A stretch of 64,000 bases of DNA from NCBI GenBank assembly GCA_000711775.1, contig ARYC01001318.1, positions 1 to 64,000 of the forward strand, written 5' to 3'. Source of the DNA: Oxytricha trifallax (lineage: Eukaryota; Ciliophora; Spirotrichea; Sporadotrichida; Oxytrichidae). Shown piece after piece: positions 1-10,545 of this stretch. Position 1 is the first letter of the stretch, and the number at the start of each line of letters is the position of its first letter. The notes below the pieces were generated by a model, which saw only the letters and a list, made by a program, of their open reading frames with translations, searched no databases and was not told the DNA's origin. The translations under genes were made by a program, and so were the position numbers.

Positions 1-2
1 GA

Positions 3-632
3 ACTAAAATCTCATTCTTAAAAGCCTTACTGAGTGAAGAGAAAAAAGCTTTTAAGTCTAATGAAATAAGGGTGATCGAGATACCTAACTACCCTGAAAT
101 ATCAGTGACAAACCTATATGGCGATGCTATGAGTGATCCGGACGTAGCTCTCTACCTTCCATCAAAGCTACAGCTCTCTAATAAGTTGCCAAAGAGAAAC
201 TTCTTCTTTGGTGTTCTTGCAACAATTCTGAAACCTGAGTACTTAAATGAAGTTATTTGAGAAGCTCATAAGAAACGCTACAGCATCTCTCCTGAAGAAA
301 AAGAGAAGCAAGGTATTAAAATAAGTGACACCTGGCTGTAAGAACTTCAAAAGCATCCTTTCAACTCAAGTAAGCTTAGCCTTCTAACTTTATAGAAAAA
401 CCTGGTACTGCTATATACTTGATGAAAGAGCGAAGCAAATTAAGCAGAGAGAGAAAGTCTCAAGTAAAACATGAATTGAGTAAGAGGCTCTTCAAAGATT
501 TATAAAAGCGAGAAGAGATGAACATTAGATGCAGGCGCTGGCACTAAGAGAAGAAACATGGGCCCAAGCAAGCCTTAAGAGGAAGAAAAGAAAGAGAAGC
601 CAAATCCCTTTACGGGCAAATTTAATATGTGA
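3..632 (+). pseudogene. TBE 22-kDa protein, 3' part, with internal TGA and frameshift
   Basis: A TBE-encoded protein of unknown biochemical role, recognised because the same sequence recurs at 4695-5489 and 62261-63052. Shared blocks include YPEISVTNLY, the HKKRYSIS..EEK block and a basic, lysine-rich C-terminus ending near the TGA at 630-632. The 5' end is cut by the window. An in-frame TGA at 258-260 stands where the copy at 62261-63052 has TAA (Gln), so it is a premature stop in this copy. A frameshift lies around 355-400. Its stop is only 6 bp from the stop of the convergent transposase gene. As written this copy is unlikely to give a full product. Confidence 0.8.
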
Positions 633-638
633 ACTTAT

Positions 639-1690
639 TCATTCGTTTAAATCTAATACTTATTTATAAACACAAAATCTCCCTTCTCTTGCGCATACTA
701 TAGCTTTATCATCGCTGACTCTCTTAGCAGCACTCTTAATAAAATCGACTGTATCTATCTTTAAATCATGCATGAGATGGTAGAGCAGCAATTTCTTATA
801 ATTACCTTTCAATAACCCCCAATATAATTCAATTCCATTGAACTAAGGGCTGTAAGGAACATTAAATACAGGTGTTATGTTTAACCTTTCATATTCTTTC
901 CTTGAGTCTTTAGTTTTATGAACTGACAAGTTATCAACGAATAGAATAATCTCTTAGTCAGCGTACTTATCTCTGAGTTATTGTAAGAACTTAATATATT
1001 ATTCAGTCTTTATTGAGCGAGGATGAATAACATAAGTCTCGAGACCACTATCTTCACTTATTCCACCAAGAATTGAATGAGTTTACACCTTAACCTTTTA
1101 GTCATAAACTTCAATATTACTATACCTCTTGTACCAAGATCTTGATATAAAGGTATTGAATGTAAATACTGCTTCATCAGCGTGTATGAACTTTATATTA
1201 TGCTCTTAAGACCTCTGCATTTATTCTAATATATAATTTAAATTAGTCTTATAAAATGGAAGATTAAAGTCAATCACTCTCTTAAAGCGATTGACTGTCT
1301 TGTAAGATATTCCGTTCTTTTTATATATGTTCGCTATAGATTAAGCAGAGATATGAAGCTCAGAAATTGGCGATAAAACATCACAGCTTTCTAGGCCAAA
1401 GAGAAATGAGCCCAGTATTTAAGAGTCTTATCATTAATAAGATAGTCAATATGATGTTGCTAAAATTTTAAGGGTCTCTTAGGCTTAGAATTAAGATGCT
1501 GCCTCTTTAAATTCAATGCTAATACACAGTGAGACCTCACATTTGCTGGAGATTTATGGAGTAACCTTGCTATAGACGTATAATTCAGAACAGGCTTGAG
1601 TTATTCACTATATTAGCTATCACATCCATATCGCAACTTAAACAATAAATCTATATACTCACTGTCATAAACAGACCCCAAACCTCGCAT
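639..1690 (-). CDS. TBE transposase (42-kDa class, DDE; IS630/Tc1-like)
   Basis: Encodes the DDE transposase that moves TBEs; in oxytrichids TBE transposases are also implicated in programmed genome rearrangement (known of the family). The start is the minus-strand ATG at 1688-1690 (MRGLGSVYD). All three catalytic blocks are readable: first Asp in IHADEAVFTFNT, second Asp in LFVDNLSVHKTK, and Glu in PYSPQFNGIELYWGLLKG. About 350 codons, the usual TBE length. TAA and TAG are read as Gln throughout. The total length is not a multiple of three, so at least one small indel is present. It converges on the 22-kDa gene with a 6-bp gap. Confidence 0.85.
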
Positions 1691-1828
1691 TTACTCACAT
1701 AAATTACTAATATTTAAACATTAACCCCCAACATAAACCCTATTAAAACCCTAATAAAGTATGCCTTAATAGTCTACTTTTATCAATCAAAAACTCAATC
1801 AAACTACTGAAAGGGTTTTGGGGTTTTG

Positions 1829-2616
1829 AATAGTAAAGTCCAGCTAATTTGGAATTCTCTATCGAACAAGCACCATATTGTATAGGTTTCCAGATAGTTA
1901 ATTGCCACAATTTTAAATTATAAATTTGTTAGTTAAAAATATTTTTTCCCAAATCAAATGTTTTCCTACAATATTATTGAACTACTTGTTAGATGGTCTT
2001 TTCTCTAAGTTAAACTCTCTCCTTTATAGTTAGGCCTTTGATTCGCAAAGATTTTTTTGATTTTTAGTTAATCTTCTACTAAATAAAAAAAACCCTTTCA
2101 GGTTATTTCTTTCTAGGCAGTGTTCCTTATCCCTTATGGCATCACCCCACTGCTACTTGCAGCCTTGGATTATGTTTTTCTCAAAACTACCATTTTTATA
2201 CTTCCTATAGTGAGGGTTATTAATATTATTCTTTGTCTTGCTATGTTTCTCTAGCTTCTCTTCAAAGTATTTCCTTATCGGCTGTTCTAGTTCATAATAT
2301 TTAACTACTCTCCTCTCATCAATGAATGTTTTCCAAAATTGTTTCCTTACTTTTGTAATCATTAAGGTTCTTTCTTTTTCGGTTAGCTCATAATCATTTT
2401 GCTAGAATTTAATCTTAAGTTTTACCATTATTAATATGTGATTTGTTAATCTTAATTGGTCCACTTCCAATGTTATAGTTTCTGTATTTGGGAATATTTT
2501 TGTTCCAGTTGGTTTCCTTTGGAGTGAGTGCTCACTCTTCTGGTATTGATTAAATTAGATCTTCTTTAATAAGTCTCTTACTAAAATCTTTCAGGTGGTA
2601 GCTGAAGTCGCCCATT
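1829..2616 (-). pseudogene. LINE-A retrotransposon, segment between endonuclease and RT
   Basis: The whole stretch between TBE-1 and TBE-2 is open on the minus strand (TAA/TAG as Gln) apart from a frameshift near 2540. It begins with MGDFSYHLKDFSKRL, the AP-endonuclease core motif, matching LINE-B at 20644 (MGNFTFHTKDLGKRL). It then matches the LINE-B linker: TNHILI against TDHKPV, then KTFIDERR against KTFIEEGR. It continues the LINE sequence found at 6644-6990 on the far side of TBE-2. The ORF runs on into the TBE-1 terminal repeat, which is accidental read-through. The reverse transcriptase part would lie beyond TBE-1, outside the window. Confidence 0.75.
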
Positions 2617-2652
2617 CAAAACCCTTATTGAGGTTTATAAGTGCTTTGATTT
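2617..2652 (+). repeat. TBE-2 left terminal inverted repeat
   Basis: Starts CAAAACCC and is nearly the reverse complement of 6604-6640. The short distance between the telomere-like start and the shared GAGGTTTATAAG block shows a small deletion in the C4A4 part compared with the right end. Confidence 0.85.
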
Positions 2653-2726
2653 GTAGGGAATTTGTTAGGGGTAGGGGTTATTTATAGGTTTTAATGTGAA
2701 ATTTATAGTAAATGTATTTAATTTAA

Positions 2727-4173
2727 TCACTCAAAATGCACTTATGGATAATGTGGGAGAGGTCTGAAGTTTATCTTACTTAACAACAACTCTATCTACT
2801 CTATTGATATGTCTGATCTTGAGTTTGGTTTTATTATTATTGACTCTGCCATTTGCTTCATTGATTGAGATACTCTTGTTTTGTCAATAAATTGCTTTAT
2901 TCTTTACCTTGCATCCTTCTCTCATCTTGTAGAGTAGTAATCGTTGCGAGGTATATCGCACTCTATTGCTGCTAATGCCCACACATCCCACTGTAAGTCT
3001 CAATCTCTCCAGTCTTCTCTTTCTGGATAATAGACTGGAGTTCCCATTTCACTTCCAAGCCTTGATACTTCCACTCTTAAGGATCTGTTGAAATCAATAA
3101 TTGTTACTGTTACTGGTGAAAATTTCAACATTATATTATCAGGCTTGAGATCTTTGTGAACAAAGCCTAACTTATGAAGCTCTTTAATACCTTGTATAGC
3201 TTAGGTTGATATAATGCAAGCTATCTATGATTTCTTTGATCAGTTATGAAATCTCTGAGTGTCATTTCAAAGAGTAGTAGTCTGAAAGCTACATGATCTT
3301 TGGCTAGGAGAACAGCATCTAGCTTTATTAAGTATTTGCACTCTTTAAACGTAGCCTGAGTGAGTACTTAATGCTCATTAGTAAACTCCATTTAATATTT
3401 TTCATCACTAAGGAGATTGTTGAAAGGATATACCTTGTAAGCATACTTGATGATCCTTAATAACTTTCTTGTCATAGGAGTCCTCTAGAATTAGGTAGCT
3501 TTAGAGACAAGTATCTAAATCAATCTATGCAAGTACGGGATTTCTTGTATTATATTTTAATTATGATTTTAGTGATCTCTGATGCTAAGAGGTTGCGTAC
3601 AATCCTCACTTATTCTGATTCACTTGCTTGTTTAAGCTCAGCAACTCAAAGAGACTCCCTTGCTTTTCTTTTGTTGAGCAACTTCAGTTGAGTGTCTTAA
3701 TTTTCAACTTCTATTTCTTTCTTGTGGGCTTTTAAAAGATGCTTATGCTTCTTTAAGTTTCTTGTATGAGAGTACTGCTTATGCCGCTCAAAGCAATCAT
3801 ACTTTCCATCAACTTTGTCATGCTTTAAGTAAACAGTAGGCTTAGCTTCCTTATGGACCTTCATATGCCTGTACCAGCTAGACTTATAAGTGAAGTCTCT
3901 TTCACACTTCTCACAAAAAAATACTTCAACTTCATCTGCTTACATAGAAACTTCATTTCTAACTTTCTCCTCCTCTCTGTCTCCGACACACTTGTTTGCC
4001 ATTAATTTTCTATTATTAATATCTATTTTAATAACAGAGAACTCAAGTGATAGCTCTGGTTGTTCTTTAAGTGAGTTCATCTCACAGCTATCACACTTTT
4101 TATTGCTGCCAAAGGTAAGTCTCATTTAGTTTGATGGAAGTGCTGTTGTTTTTCTTAAAATGTTAGCGCTCAT
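2727..4173 (-). CDS. TBE 57-kDa protein: two C2H2-type fingers plus protein kinase-like domain
   Basis: Starts at the minus-strand ATG 4171-4173 (MSANILRK), about 480 codons as expected for TBE 57-kDa proteins. The N-terminal third holds two C2H2-type fingers: FFCEKCERDFTYKSSWYRH, then a second in which the second Cys present in the copy at 63587 (CEFC) is lost. The C-terminal half is kinase-like: catalytic loop HKDLKPDN near 3136-3160, then IDFNRS where kinases normally have DFG, then GTPVYYPE and DVWALAAIE resembling subdomains VIII-IX. Frameshifts occur between fingers and kinase (around 3420-3540). Its role in the element is unknown; DNA binding by the fingers is an inference. Confidence 0.8.
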
Positions 4174-4339
4174 ATTTAAATTTAAATTTAAAATTATAAA
4201 ACTGCATCAATAATTTAGAGATCATAAGAGAGCTTTGCAATTCTATAAGTTTGAAGGGAGGTTTTTTTAGAGTATTAGCCAAGAAAAATGAGCACTAAGA
4301 GACGAACCAGCTTTAAATATGGGTGAGAAAGTAACCATT

Positions 4340-4580
4340 TTTACAATCAATAATAAGTTGATTACAGCACGTACCGATTTAGGAGGTGCACTTAATTAAT
4401 TACTTACTGCTTTAGGAGGTATTTTGTGATTTTATGATTAAAATTAGGGTGCTCCTAATTAAGAACTAGCTTTAATTAATGCTCCTAATTAAGTACTAGC
4501 ATTTTAGGGGTTGCTCCTAATTAAGTACGTACCAATTTAGATTTAAAATTATGGAAAGTCAAAACTTTCTCCATATCCTT
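4340..4580. repeat. Repeat-rich divergent promoter spacer of TBE-2
   Basis: Lies between the diverging 57-kDa and 22-kDa genes. GCTCCTAATTAAG occurs three times (near 4451, 4481 and 4513), with inverted relatives such as TTTAGGAGGT around 4380-4420. TBE-3 retains part of this block (around 30085-30130), and TBE-4 has a different but analogous set (63110-63420). Likely regulatory by position; no function is shown. Confidence 0.55.
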
Positions 4581-4694
4581 CTTAGAGGTTGACCTCCTAT
4601 AGGATGCCCATATTTAATAGTAAGTTTTACAGAGGTAAATAATTGAAATCAATAAATTTAAATTTTAATATCATTTCTTAGATCTGTAAACAAG

Positions 4695-5489
4695 ATGGAG
4701 TCTATGAATGATGCAAAGAAAAGAATGCAAGCACTAGAATTGATTCAAAGATTTAGAAGCAAGGAGGATTTGCACCGCTACCTGGTGCAGCAAGGTAATG
4801 AACTCATAATAACTCATTTTGATTATGTAGTTGGTTTGTTCCTGCCAACGATGGAAGGTACCAAAATTTCATTTCTAAGAGCGATACTCTGCGAAGAGAA
4901 GAATGCTTTGAAAACTTAAGATGTGAAGTTTGCAGAGATTCCAATTTATCCAGAAATCTCAGTGACTAACTTATATGATGATGCTATGAATGACCCAAAG
5001 GTTTCGTTGTACCTGATTACTAAGAAGCAGTTGTCAAATAAACTACCTGAAGAAACTATTTCTTTGGCATACTTGCAACTATTAAAGGTTTAAAGGTGAT
5101 TACTTGTAAGAAATTATTCAAGAATCTCATAAGAAAAGGTACAGCATCTCTTCAGAAGATAAGGATAAACAGGGGATCAAGATAAGTGAGAGCTGGCTAT
5201 CAGAGTTGCAGAAGCACCCATATATTCAAGTAAGATTTGTAGTTTAACTCTTTAGAAAAATCTGGTACTGGCATCTTCTTGATGAAGGAATAGAGCAAGC
5301 TTCACAGAGAGCGAAAGTCACAGACAAAGTATGAAGTTAGCAAGAGACTTTATTCAAATATTTAGCCTCCAGAGTCAATGAACATAGATGCTGTAGCTGG
5401 CTGCAAGAGAAGAAACTTAGGAGGAGGGAAGCAAGAAGTAGAAGAAAAAAAAAGAGAAGCCAGCTCCCTCTAAAGAATTTTAAATGTGA
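4695..5489 (+). CDS. TBE 22-kDa protein
   Basis: Starts MESMNDAKKRMQALELIQ at 4695 and ends at TGA 5487-5489. It aligns over its length with the copies at 3-632 and 62261-63052, including YPEISVTNLY and the KKRYSIS block, and has a lysine-rich C-terminal tail that could be a nuclear localisation signal (inference). Start and stop are in the same frame although compensating indels disturb the middle (around 5050-5300). It diverges from the 57-kDa gene and converges on the transposase with a 9-bp gap between stops. No catalytic motif was recognised. Confidence 0.75.
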
Positions 5490-5498
5490 CTTATATAT

Positions 5499-6559
5499 TC
5501 ATTAACTTAACTACAAAACTTATTTATATACATTCACTCTCCCTTCTTTAGCACACTTTTAAGCGAACAAATTATCTACTCTCTTCGCTGAGCTTTTAAT
5601 AAAGTTTACTGTGTCGATAGGTAGGTCATGCATCAAGTGATATAGCAGCAGTTTCTTGTAATGAACTTTTAATATTCCCCAGTAGAACTCAATTCCATTA
5701 AACTATGGACTGTAAGGTACGTTGAACACTGGCGTTATTCTAAGTTGTTCATAATCTTCCTTGTTTCTTTAGTCTTATGAACAGAAAGATTATCAAAAAA
5801 CAGTATAATCTCTAATTCAGGGTACTTCTCTCTCAGCTGTTCTAAGAACTTTATATACTGCTGTGTCTTAATAGAGCGAGGATGAATAACATAAGTTCTA
5901 AACCAGCATCCTCGCTAATTCCTCCAAGAATTGCCATTGTTTATGCCTTAACTTTATAGTCATATACTTCTATGCTGTTATGCCTCTTTTACCAAGACTT
6001 CTAGATGAAAGTGTTGAATGTAACACAGCCTCGTCAGCATGAATAAACTTAATATTATTCTATTAGGCTCTCTGCATTTAATTATAAATATAATTTAAGT
6101 TGTTGTTGTAAAATGGCAGAGTGAAATCAATTACTCTCTTGATACGATTTACACCTTTGTAATAAATTCCATTTCGTTTATAAATGTTTGCAACAGACTA
6201 TGCAGAGATCTTCAACTCTGAGAACTGGCGGTGAAATATAGTAACTCGTTGGTCGAGAGAAAAGTGAGCCCAATACTTCAAGGTTTTCTTATTGATAAGA
6301 TATTCAATATGCTTCTATAGATATTTTGACTTCCTCTTTGGCTAAGAATTCAGCTATTATTGCTTTAATTACACAGCTTTCAGCAGTGAGAGCGAACAGT
6401 TGATGGACTACGCTTTAAGAGCAGTGCATTAGACTTATAGTTCAGTACTGGTTTGACTTATTCACTATACATATCACATCCATAACGCAGTTTAAACACT
6501 AAATCTATATACTCTCCATCATAAATAGACCCCAAAAACTTATAAAATTTGCCTCGCAT
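5499..6559 (-). CDS. TBE transposase (42-kDa class, DDE)
   Basis: Same protein as at 639-1690 and 61209-62254. The start is the minus-strand ATG at 6557-6559 (MRGKFYKFLGSIYDGEY), which has a few residues the other copies lack. It encodes the same DDE blocks: the first Asp region reads FIHADEAV-like and the Glu region NGIEFYWG-like. Several single-base indels break the frame (for example around 5890-6010), so a full product is doubtful. It is the outermost gene at the right end of TBE-2. Confidence 0.8.
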
Positions 6560-6603
6560 TTAATTAACAACCCCAACCCATAACAAATTCCCTGCAAATC
6601 AAA

Positions 6604-6640
6604 GCACTTATAAACCTCATTAAGGGGTTTTGAAGTTTTG
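6604..6640 (-). repeat. TBE-2 right terminal inverted repeat
   Basis: Contains the inverted copy of the left repeat and ends in two telomere-like units, GGGGTTTTG then AAGTTTTG. Flanked at 6641-6643 by ATT, identical to the left flank. Confidence 0.85.
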
Positions 6641-6643
6641 ATT

Positions 6644-6990
6644 GAAATGATCTTTTGAATTTTGCTTTTCTATTTATTGATCTAATCATGAACATCAATC
6701 TGTTTTATAGTTCTTTGATTTCATCGTTCAAGTATGGTGGTGTGTAAACTGTAATTATATGCAGTGGAAATTCCCCCACGTTGAGTATGTTCCACTCTAA
6801 GAACTACTTCAAAGATTTTACTGTTCTCATTTAGTATTTCCCACTGTTAAGCGTGAGTACTCCACCATTCGAGCTAGTTGGGTCTATGCTATGTTATTGT
6901 TGTTTGCTCCAATAATTTTTCGAAGTTTCTTTTCCACAAGACCAATGAAGTCGGGTTTCCTTACTTCCAATTCTATCATCATCTGATCTT
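6644..6990 (-). pseudogene. LINE-A retrotransposon, 5' part of AP-endonuclease domain
   Basis: Reads on minus as KPDFIGLVEKKL, then NIAQTQLAR, then LNVGEFPLHIITVYTPPY. These match LINE-B (20300-20560: NPDFIGLVGARL, NIAQSQQAR, LNVGGFSLRIITAYIPPY). Several frameshifts separate the blocks. The copy starts at about 6990, directly beside the telomere-like tract, and is interrupted by TBE-2 at 6640; the endonuclease motif MGDF resumes at 2616. It is 5'-truncated compared with LINE-B, as is usual for LINEs. Confidence 0.75.
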
Positions 6991-7005
6991 AAACCCCAAA
7001 ACCCC
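6991..7005 (+). other. Internal telomere-like tract (A3C4A4C4)
   Basis: Fifteen bases of C4A4-type sequence at the 5' limit of LINE-A, outside any recognised TBE. It could be a solo TBE end, a telomere addition scar or part of the LINE junction. No ANT duplication partner was found. Confidence 0.7.
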
Positions 7006-7259
7006 ATGGATCATAACAATTAAACAGGTTAAAATTTTTTTAAGTAAATTAAAGTAAGGATGTATATAGAGTAAGTTATAAAATTAGTAATAAGACATAG
7101 TTATTTTCTTATAACAATAAAATTTCTTTGTTAAATTGTCAAACAAAAAATGGTTTCCAGAAATTTTTACAAACTTGACAGATTGATTATGAGCATTATA
7201 TCTATATAAAGTTTAAACTACTTATTAATCAGGCATTTAATTATAATTCTTTATACTTT

Positions 7260-8330
7260 ATTATTATTATTCGTTTTGTCTTAGTCTTTGCTATTCAACA
7301 TTTTAGTTCTTCTCATTAGTAAATTATTCTTTGACATTTTTTAGAGCTGCTTATCAATAGTAATTAATCTACTATAATTTAATTCATGTTATTATCAACT
7401 GCATCAAAGTTGTTATTCATTTATTTTAAGTGCTCAGTGTAAATTTTATTTACTTATTCTATAATACTTTTGGAATTGTTAAAAATTCTTTTGCTGATCC
7501 TTAATTATTTTTTGTTTTTTAGATATTTGGTTGTCAATTTTGCTCTAGTTTTCTCTCCTACTAAAAAATTGGATTTGATTTTCATGAATAAGTTTTTTTA
7601 GATTGTTTTACAACTCTGTAAACCTTCTTACATGAGTGGCCAAAGCTTCTTAAGATACAACACAAATTGTAGGTGATAAAGTTTAAATTTCTTTATCTAA
7701 AATCAAAGAGGGAATTTTATATTTCATCTTTTCCTTCATTTATTAACTGCTAAATCATTAAGATATCTATCTGATATATTTTATCCTATAAATTCTAAAT
7801 TTGATCAATGTTGTTTTAGTTTTGATCACTCAATTTTTCATTAAGTTTACTATCTAAAATTTCTGGGACTTGAGTAAATAACTATTGTTTCAGTTTTGCC
7901 ATTGCATCATTGGTCAAGCTTGTAAATTATTTGCTTATTACGCGCTCTATTTAATTTAATTCTGGGAAAGTAGAGTCAGAGTCTGTCTCAAAATTTTCTG
8001 AGCTAGCAAGCATCTAAGAATCTAATGATAGGAGTCCATTATAAGGCTTTTTATCGCTTTACTTTGATCTTAAAAAATCTCTGAAATTGAATCGTCACTA
8101 AGTTAAAGTGATTTGGGTTTCTTTTCTATGCCTAATTTTTTAACTTGCTATTTCTAATCCTATTTTTTGATTAATTTATTTTTAGGGAGTATTTCATCTA
8201 CTTTCAATTTTTCTTGAATTTAAGTTTATTATCAACCAATTCCTATTGACCTGTAAAACTTCTTTTTACAATTTCTTTTAAAGTTAGATTTTGACATTCT
8301 TATAAGTTTTTTTCGTTAAAATTTTCGCAA
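7260..8330 (-). pseudogene. Unknown coiled-coil protein, frameshifted
   Basis: Not recognised. The minus strand gives protein-like sequence rich in Gln, Asn, Lys and Leu with heptad-like spacing, for example KLSDQNQNNIDQIQNLQDKI and, in another frame, EALATHVRRFTELQNNLKKL. At least two frameshifts (near 8075 and 7735) are needed to join the blocks. A short related exon-like block (MNLKEVFRDLNESL) may lie upstream at about 8600-8800. With a single stop codon and high AT content part of the openness could be chance, but the periodic coiled-coil pattern and Gln encoded by TAA/TAG argue for a real, decayed gene. No neighbour suggests a function. Confidence 0.4.
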
Positions 8331-8772
8331 GCTTAAATAATTGTTGTAGTTACTAATTTTGGCAACAATTATTTTTAGTAGATTAATCAGAGTTAAGCAC
8401 TCTTTAATTCTAAAATATAGTATTTTTATACTAAGAGTTTTATTATGATTCTATTAAGTAAAATATGTTTAAACTTATTTAATAAAAAATAGTAAATTAT
8501 TTTGAATTTAACTATAACAAACTATCAATCAAACTCTAACAAAATATTACAAACTATAACAAACTATAACAAAAAATTTCAAAATCTTATTAAATCCAAC
8601 CTCATTTTATACTTTTTTTTGTTTAGTAAAATCCATTGACGAAACTAATAATATTTAAGTCAGAGTTTGATTTATCATTAGTATAATTCATTTGTTGAAG
8701 GTTTGGATCATTTTTAATAAATATTTAAAGATTCATTTAAATCCCTAAAAACTTCTTTTAAGTTCATAAATT

Positions 8773-8781
8773 CAAAACCCC
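8773..8781 (+). repeat. Possible solo TBE-type terminus
   Basis: CAAAACCCC preceded by ATT (8770-8772), the exact form of TBE left ends in this window. No inverted partner or TBE gene was found nearby, and the sequence after it does not match the TBE repeats. Confidence 0.3.
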
Positions 8782-9026
8782 TACAATGTCGAATGTAATC
8801 AAGTTGATAAAAGTATTTAGGCAGAAGTCGATAAGGGGTAATTGAAATATAAAAGTAAATTTAATAATAAGAAATTGATCACAAATCCTTTTTTGTTTTC
8901 ATTATGAAATTAAAAAAGTTCCCCTATATTTATTAATTAAATAATCAGTTAATGAGATATTTTATAGTTTAAGATTAATAAATTTTAGTCTGATTAATTA
9001 AATTATTTGAACTTTAATTAATCACT

Positions 9027-9825
9027 TCATATTATCAAATTATTATCCTATTAACTAGGTATATTGTTAAGAGGATTACCCTTCGAGTCAATAACACCTC
9101 CTTCATGAAAATGCATCACAAGCTACAAATAATTGATGAGGTCGTCATTTCAATTTTTCATTTGGTTCATTTCATCCCTTACACTTTTATTTTAGTCCAT
9201 AATCTTGTGCTTGGATTTTGATTATGATGGTAAATTTATTTTAGACTCCTCTTATTTTGATGGCCTTATTTTCTTTTATTGCTTTAATTTAAAAATGAGC
9301 AGACCTTCCCTTGACCTTCCATTATTTACTACTTCAAATTTTAATCAAATAAATGCTTACCGCTGAATGTTATGGAATTTTTTAGGGCTTCTTCAAAGTG
9401 AGGCTTCATATGCACAATGCTATTTTAAGAGCTATCCAGTCTATTTCTTCTTTATTATTTTGCTCTTTGTATCATTTCATTCACTCATCTGGCAGTACAT
9501 CTGTTATCCAATTTTTATCTTTGTGGAGCTAATCAAATTGATCTGGCAAAAATTTTAGTAATGATGGCTGATTCTCTCCGTATTATAGAAAGTCATCTGC
9601 TGTAAGTTCCTCTATTTAAAGAACACCAGATACAATGACATCACATCGTTTAAGATACTTTCCAACATTATTAACTAAAATCTTATCTCTTTTCCCCTCT
9701 TAAGATGTTTTTATATTAGTATATATTTGAGCAATTTATCTTAGGTAGATAAGCCCCTCCTTCCTGAGTTAAAAAGTTATATAATTCTTTCTTAATTCCA
9801 ATCTTCGATTAGACTTAAATTACAT
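9027..9825 (-). pseudogene. Unknown protein with in-frame TGAs
   Basis: Not recognised. Minus-strand coding-like sequence beginning MQFKSNRRLELRKNYITFQL, continuing VGKYLKRCDVIVSGVLQIEE and LPDQFDQLHKDKNWITDVLP. It then needs a frame change to a charged segment (KHKIMDQNKSVRDEMNQMKN) and MHFHEGGVIDSKGNPLNNIP before the TGA at 9027-9029. Two in-frame TGAs follow DVLPDE within a few codons and another follows QMKN. It resembles no domain known to me. It lies in the same block as the non-TBE transposase and the MT-A70 gene and could belong to the same mobile unit, which is inference only. Confidence 0.45.
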
Positions 9826-10002
9826 GTATGGCCTAAAGATTATTTACCATTTAGTAATTTTTTCAAAACAAGTTAGAAAACACTTAAGCTAAATAGGACA
9901 AGCTTATTAATTAGCAGATTATTTTAATAATTTTAATCAAATATGTCAGTATTTTTTAAAGCAATTGATTCCACTATAGTGATTTCGCTTTGGTACAAAA
10001 TT

Positions 10003-10545
10003 TAAAAACTATAACAAGACAGATGGAGTAAAGTTTAAAACCAAAACTAAGACAGTAGGATATTAGAAAATGTTATAGAGAATTAATAAATTCCGATATC
10101 AATTAGGATGAATTAAATGCCTCATAGTACAGAGACTTTGCGAGTGAGGATTCATCTTAAGAGGAAGAGATTTTATGCAAAACTTCAACTTTAATAATTA
10201 ATGGCCAAGAAACCCCATTTTGCAAAAATTTAATTAAACTAACTCATTCTGGAGTTTCTAAACTTAAAAAATAATATTAAAAAATGTGAAAAATATTATA
10301 TAAACCTCAATAATACTAGACTCAAAAAGAATGCTAAGTCAGTGTACAAATGATAACTTAACAAAAGTTGCTTTGATATTTGATTATATTGCTGATTACG
10401 AAATGAAAATTTAAAAACTAGAAGAAAAAAGGTCATTTAATTAGGCAACCATGAATAAATCTGAATTTAAAAAATTAATAATGATGCCATTAAAAGGTAG
10501 GGTTAAATAGAAACTCAAGAAATCGTGCTCGCAAAAAAGGTGATC
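10003..10545 (+). pseudogene. Unknown basic/coiled-coil protein, frameshifted
   Basis: Not recognised. Plus-strand sequence reads MEQSLKPKLRQQDIRKCYRE then FASEDSSQEEEILCKTSTLI up to about 10287. After a frame change it reads NDNLTKVALIFDYIADYEMK and EFKKLIMMPLKGRVKQKLKK, ending at a TGA near 10541. Gln is encoded by TAA/TAG many times. The mixture of charged and heptad-like stretches suggests a structural or DNA-associated protein, but no family was identified. Confidence 0.4.

Larger units (their letters stand above)
1..1828. mobile_element. TBE-family DNA transposon, copy 1 (right part; runs off left edge)
   Basis: The right end of a telomere-bearing element. It holds the 3' part of the 22-kDa gene on plus and the complete transposase gene on minus. 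It ends at 1828 in GGGGTTTTG, the inverted equivalent of the left end of the element at 61071. The flank at 1829-1831 is AAT, fitting the ANT target preference of TBEs. The other end lies outside the window. The outer flank is LINE-A coding sequence, so this copy probably inserted into that retrotransposon. Confidence 0.9.
2617..6640. mobile_element. TBE-family DNA transposon, copy 2 (complete, 4024 bp)
   Basis: A full-length element with both terminal inverted repeats and a 3-bp ATT duplication at 2614-2616 and 6641-6643. It contains all three TBE genes: 57-kDa on minus (2727-4173), 22-kDa on plus (4695-5489), and transposase on minus (5499-6559). It sits inside the endonuclease domain of LINE-A; removing it with one ATT rejoins the LINE reading frame before the MGDF motif. 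Its left end lacks about 9 bp of the telomere-like terminus that its right end has. Confidence 0.95.
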
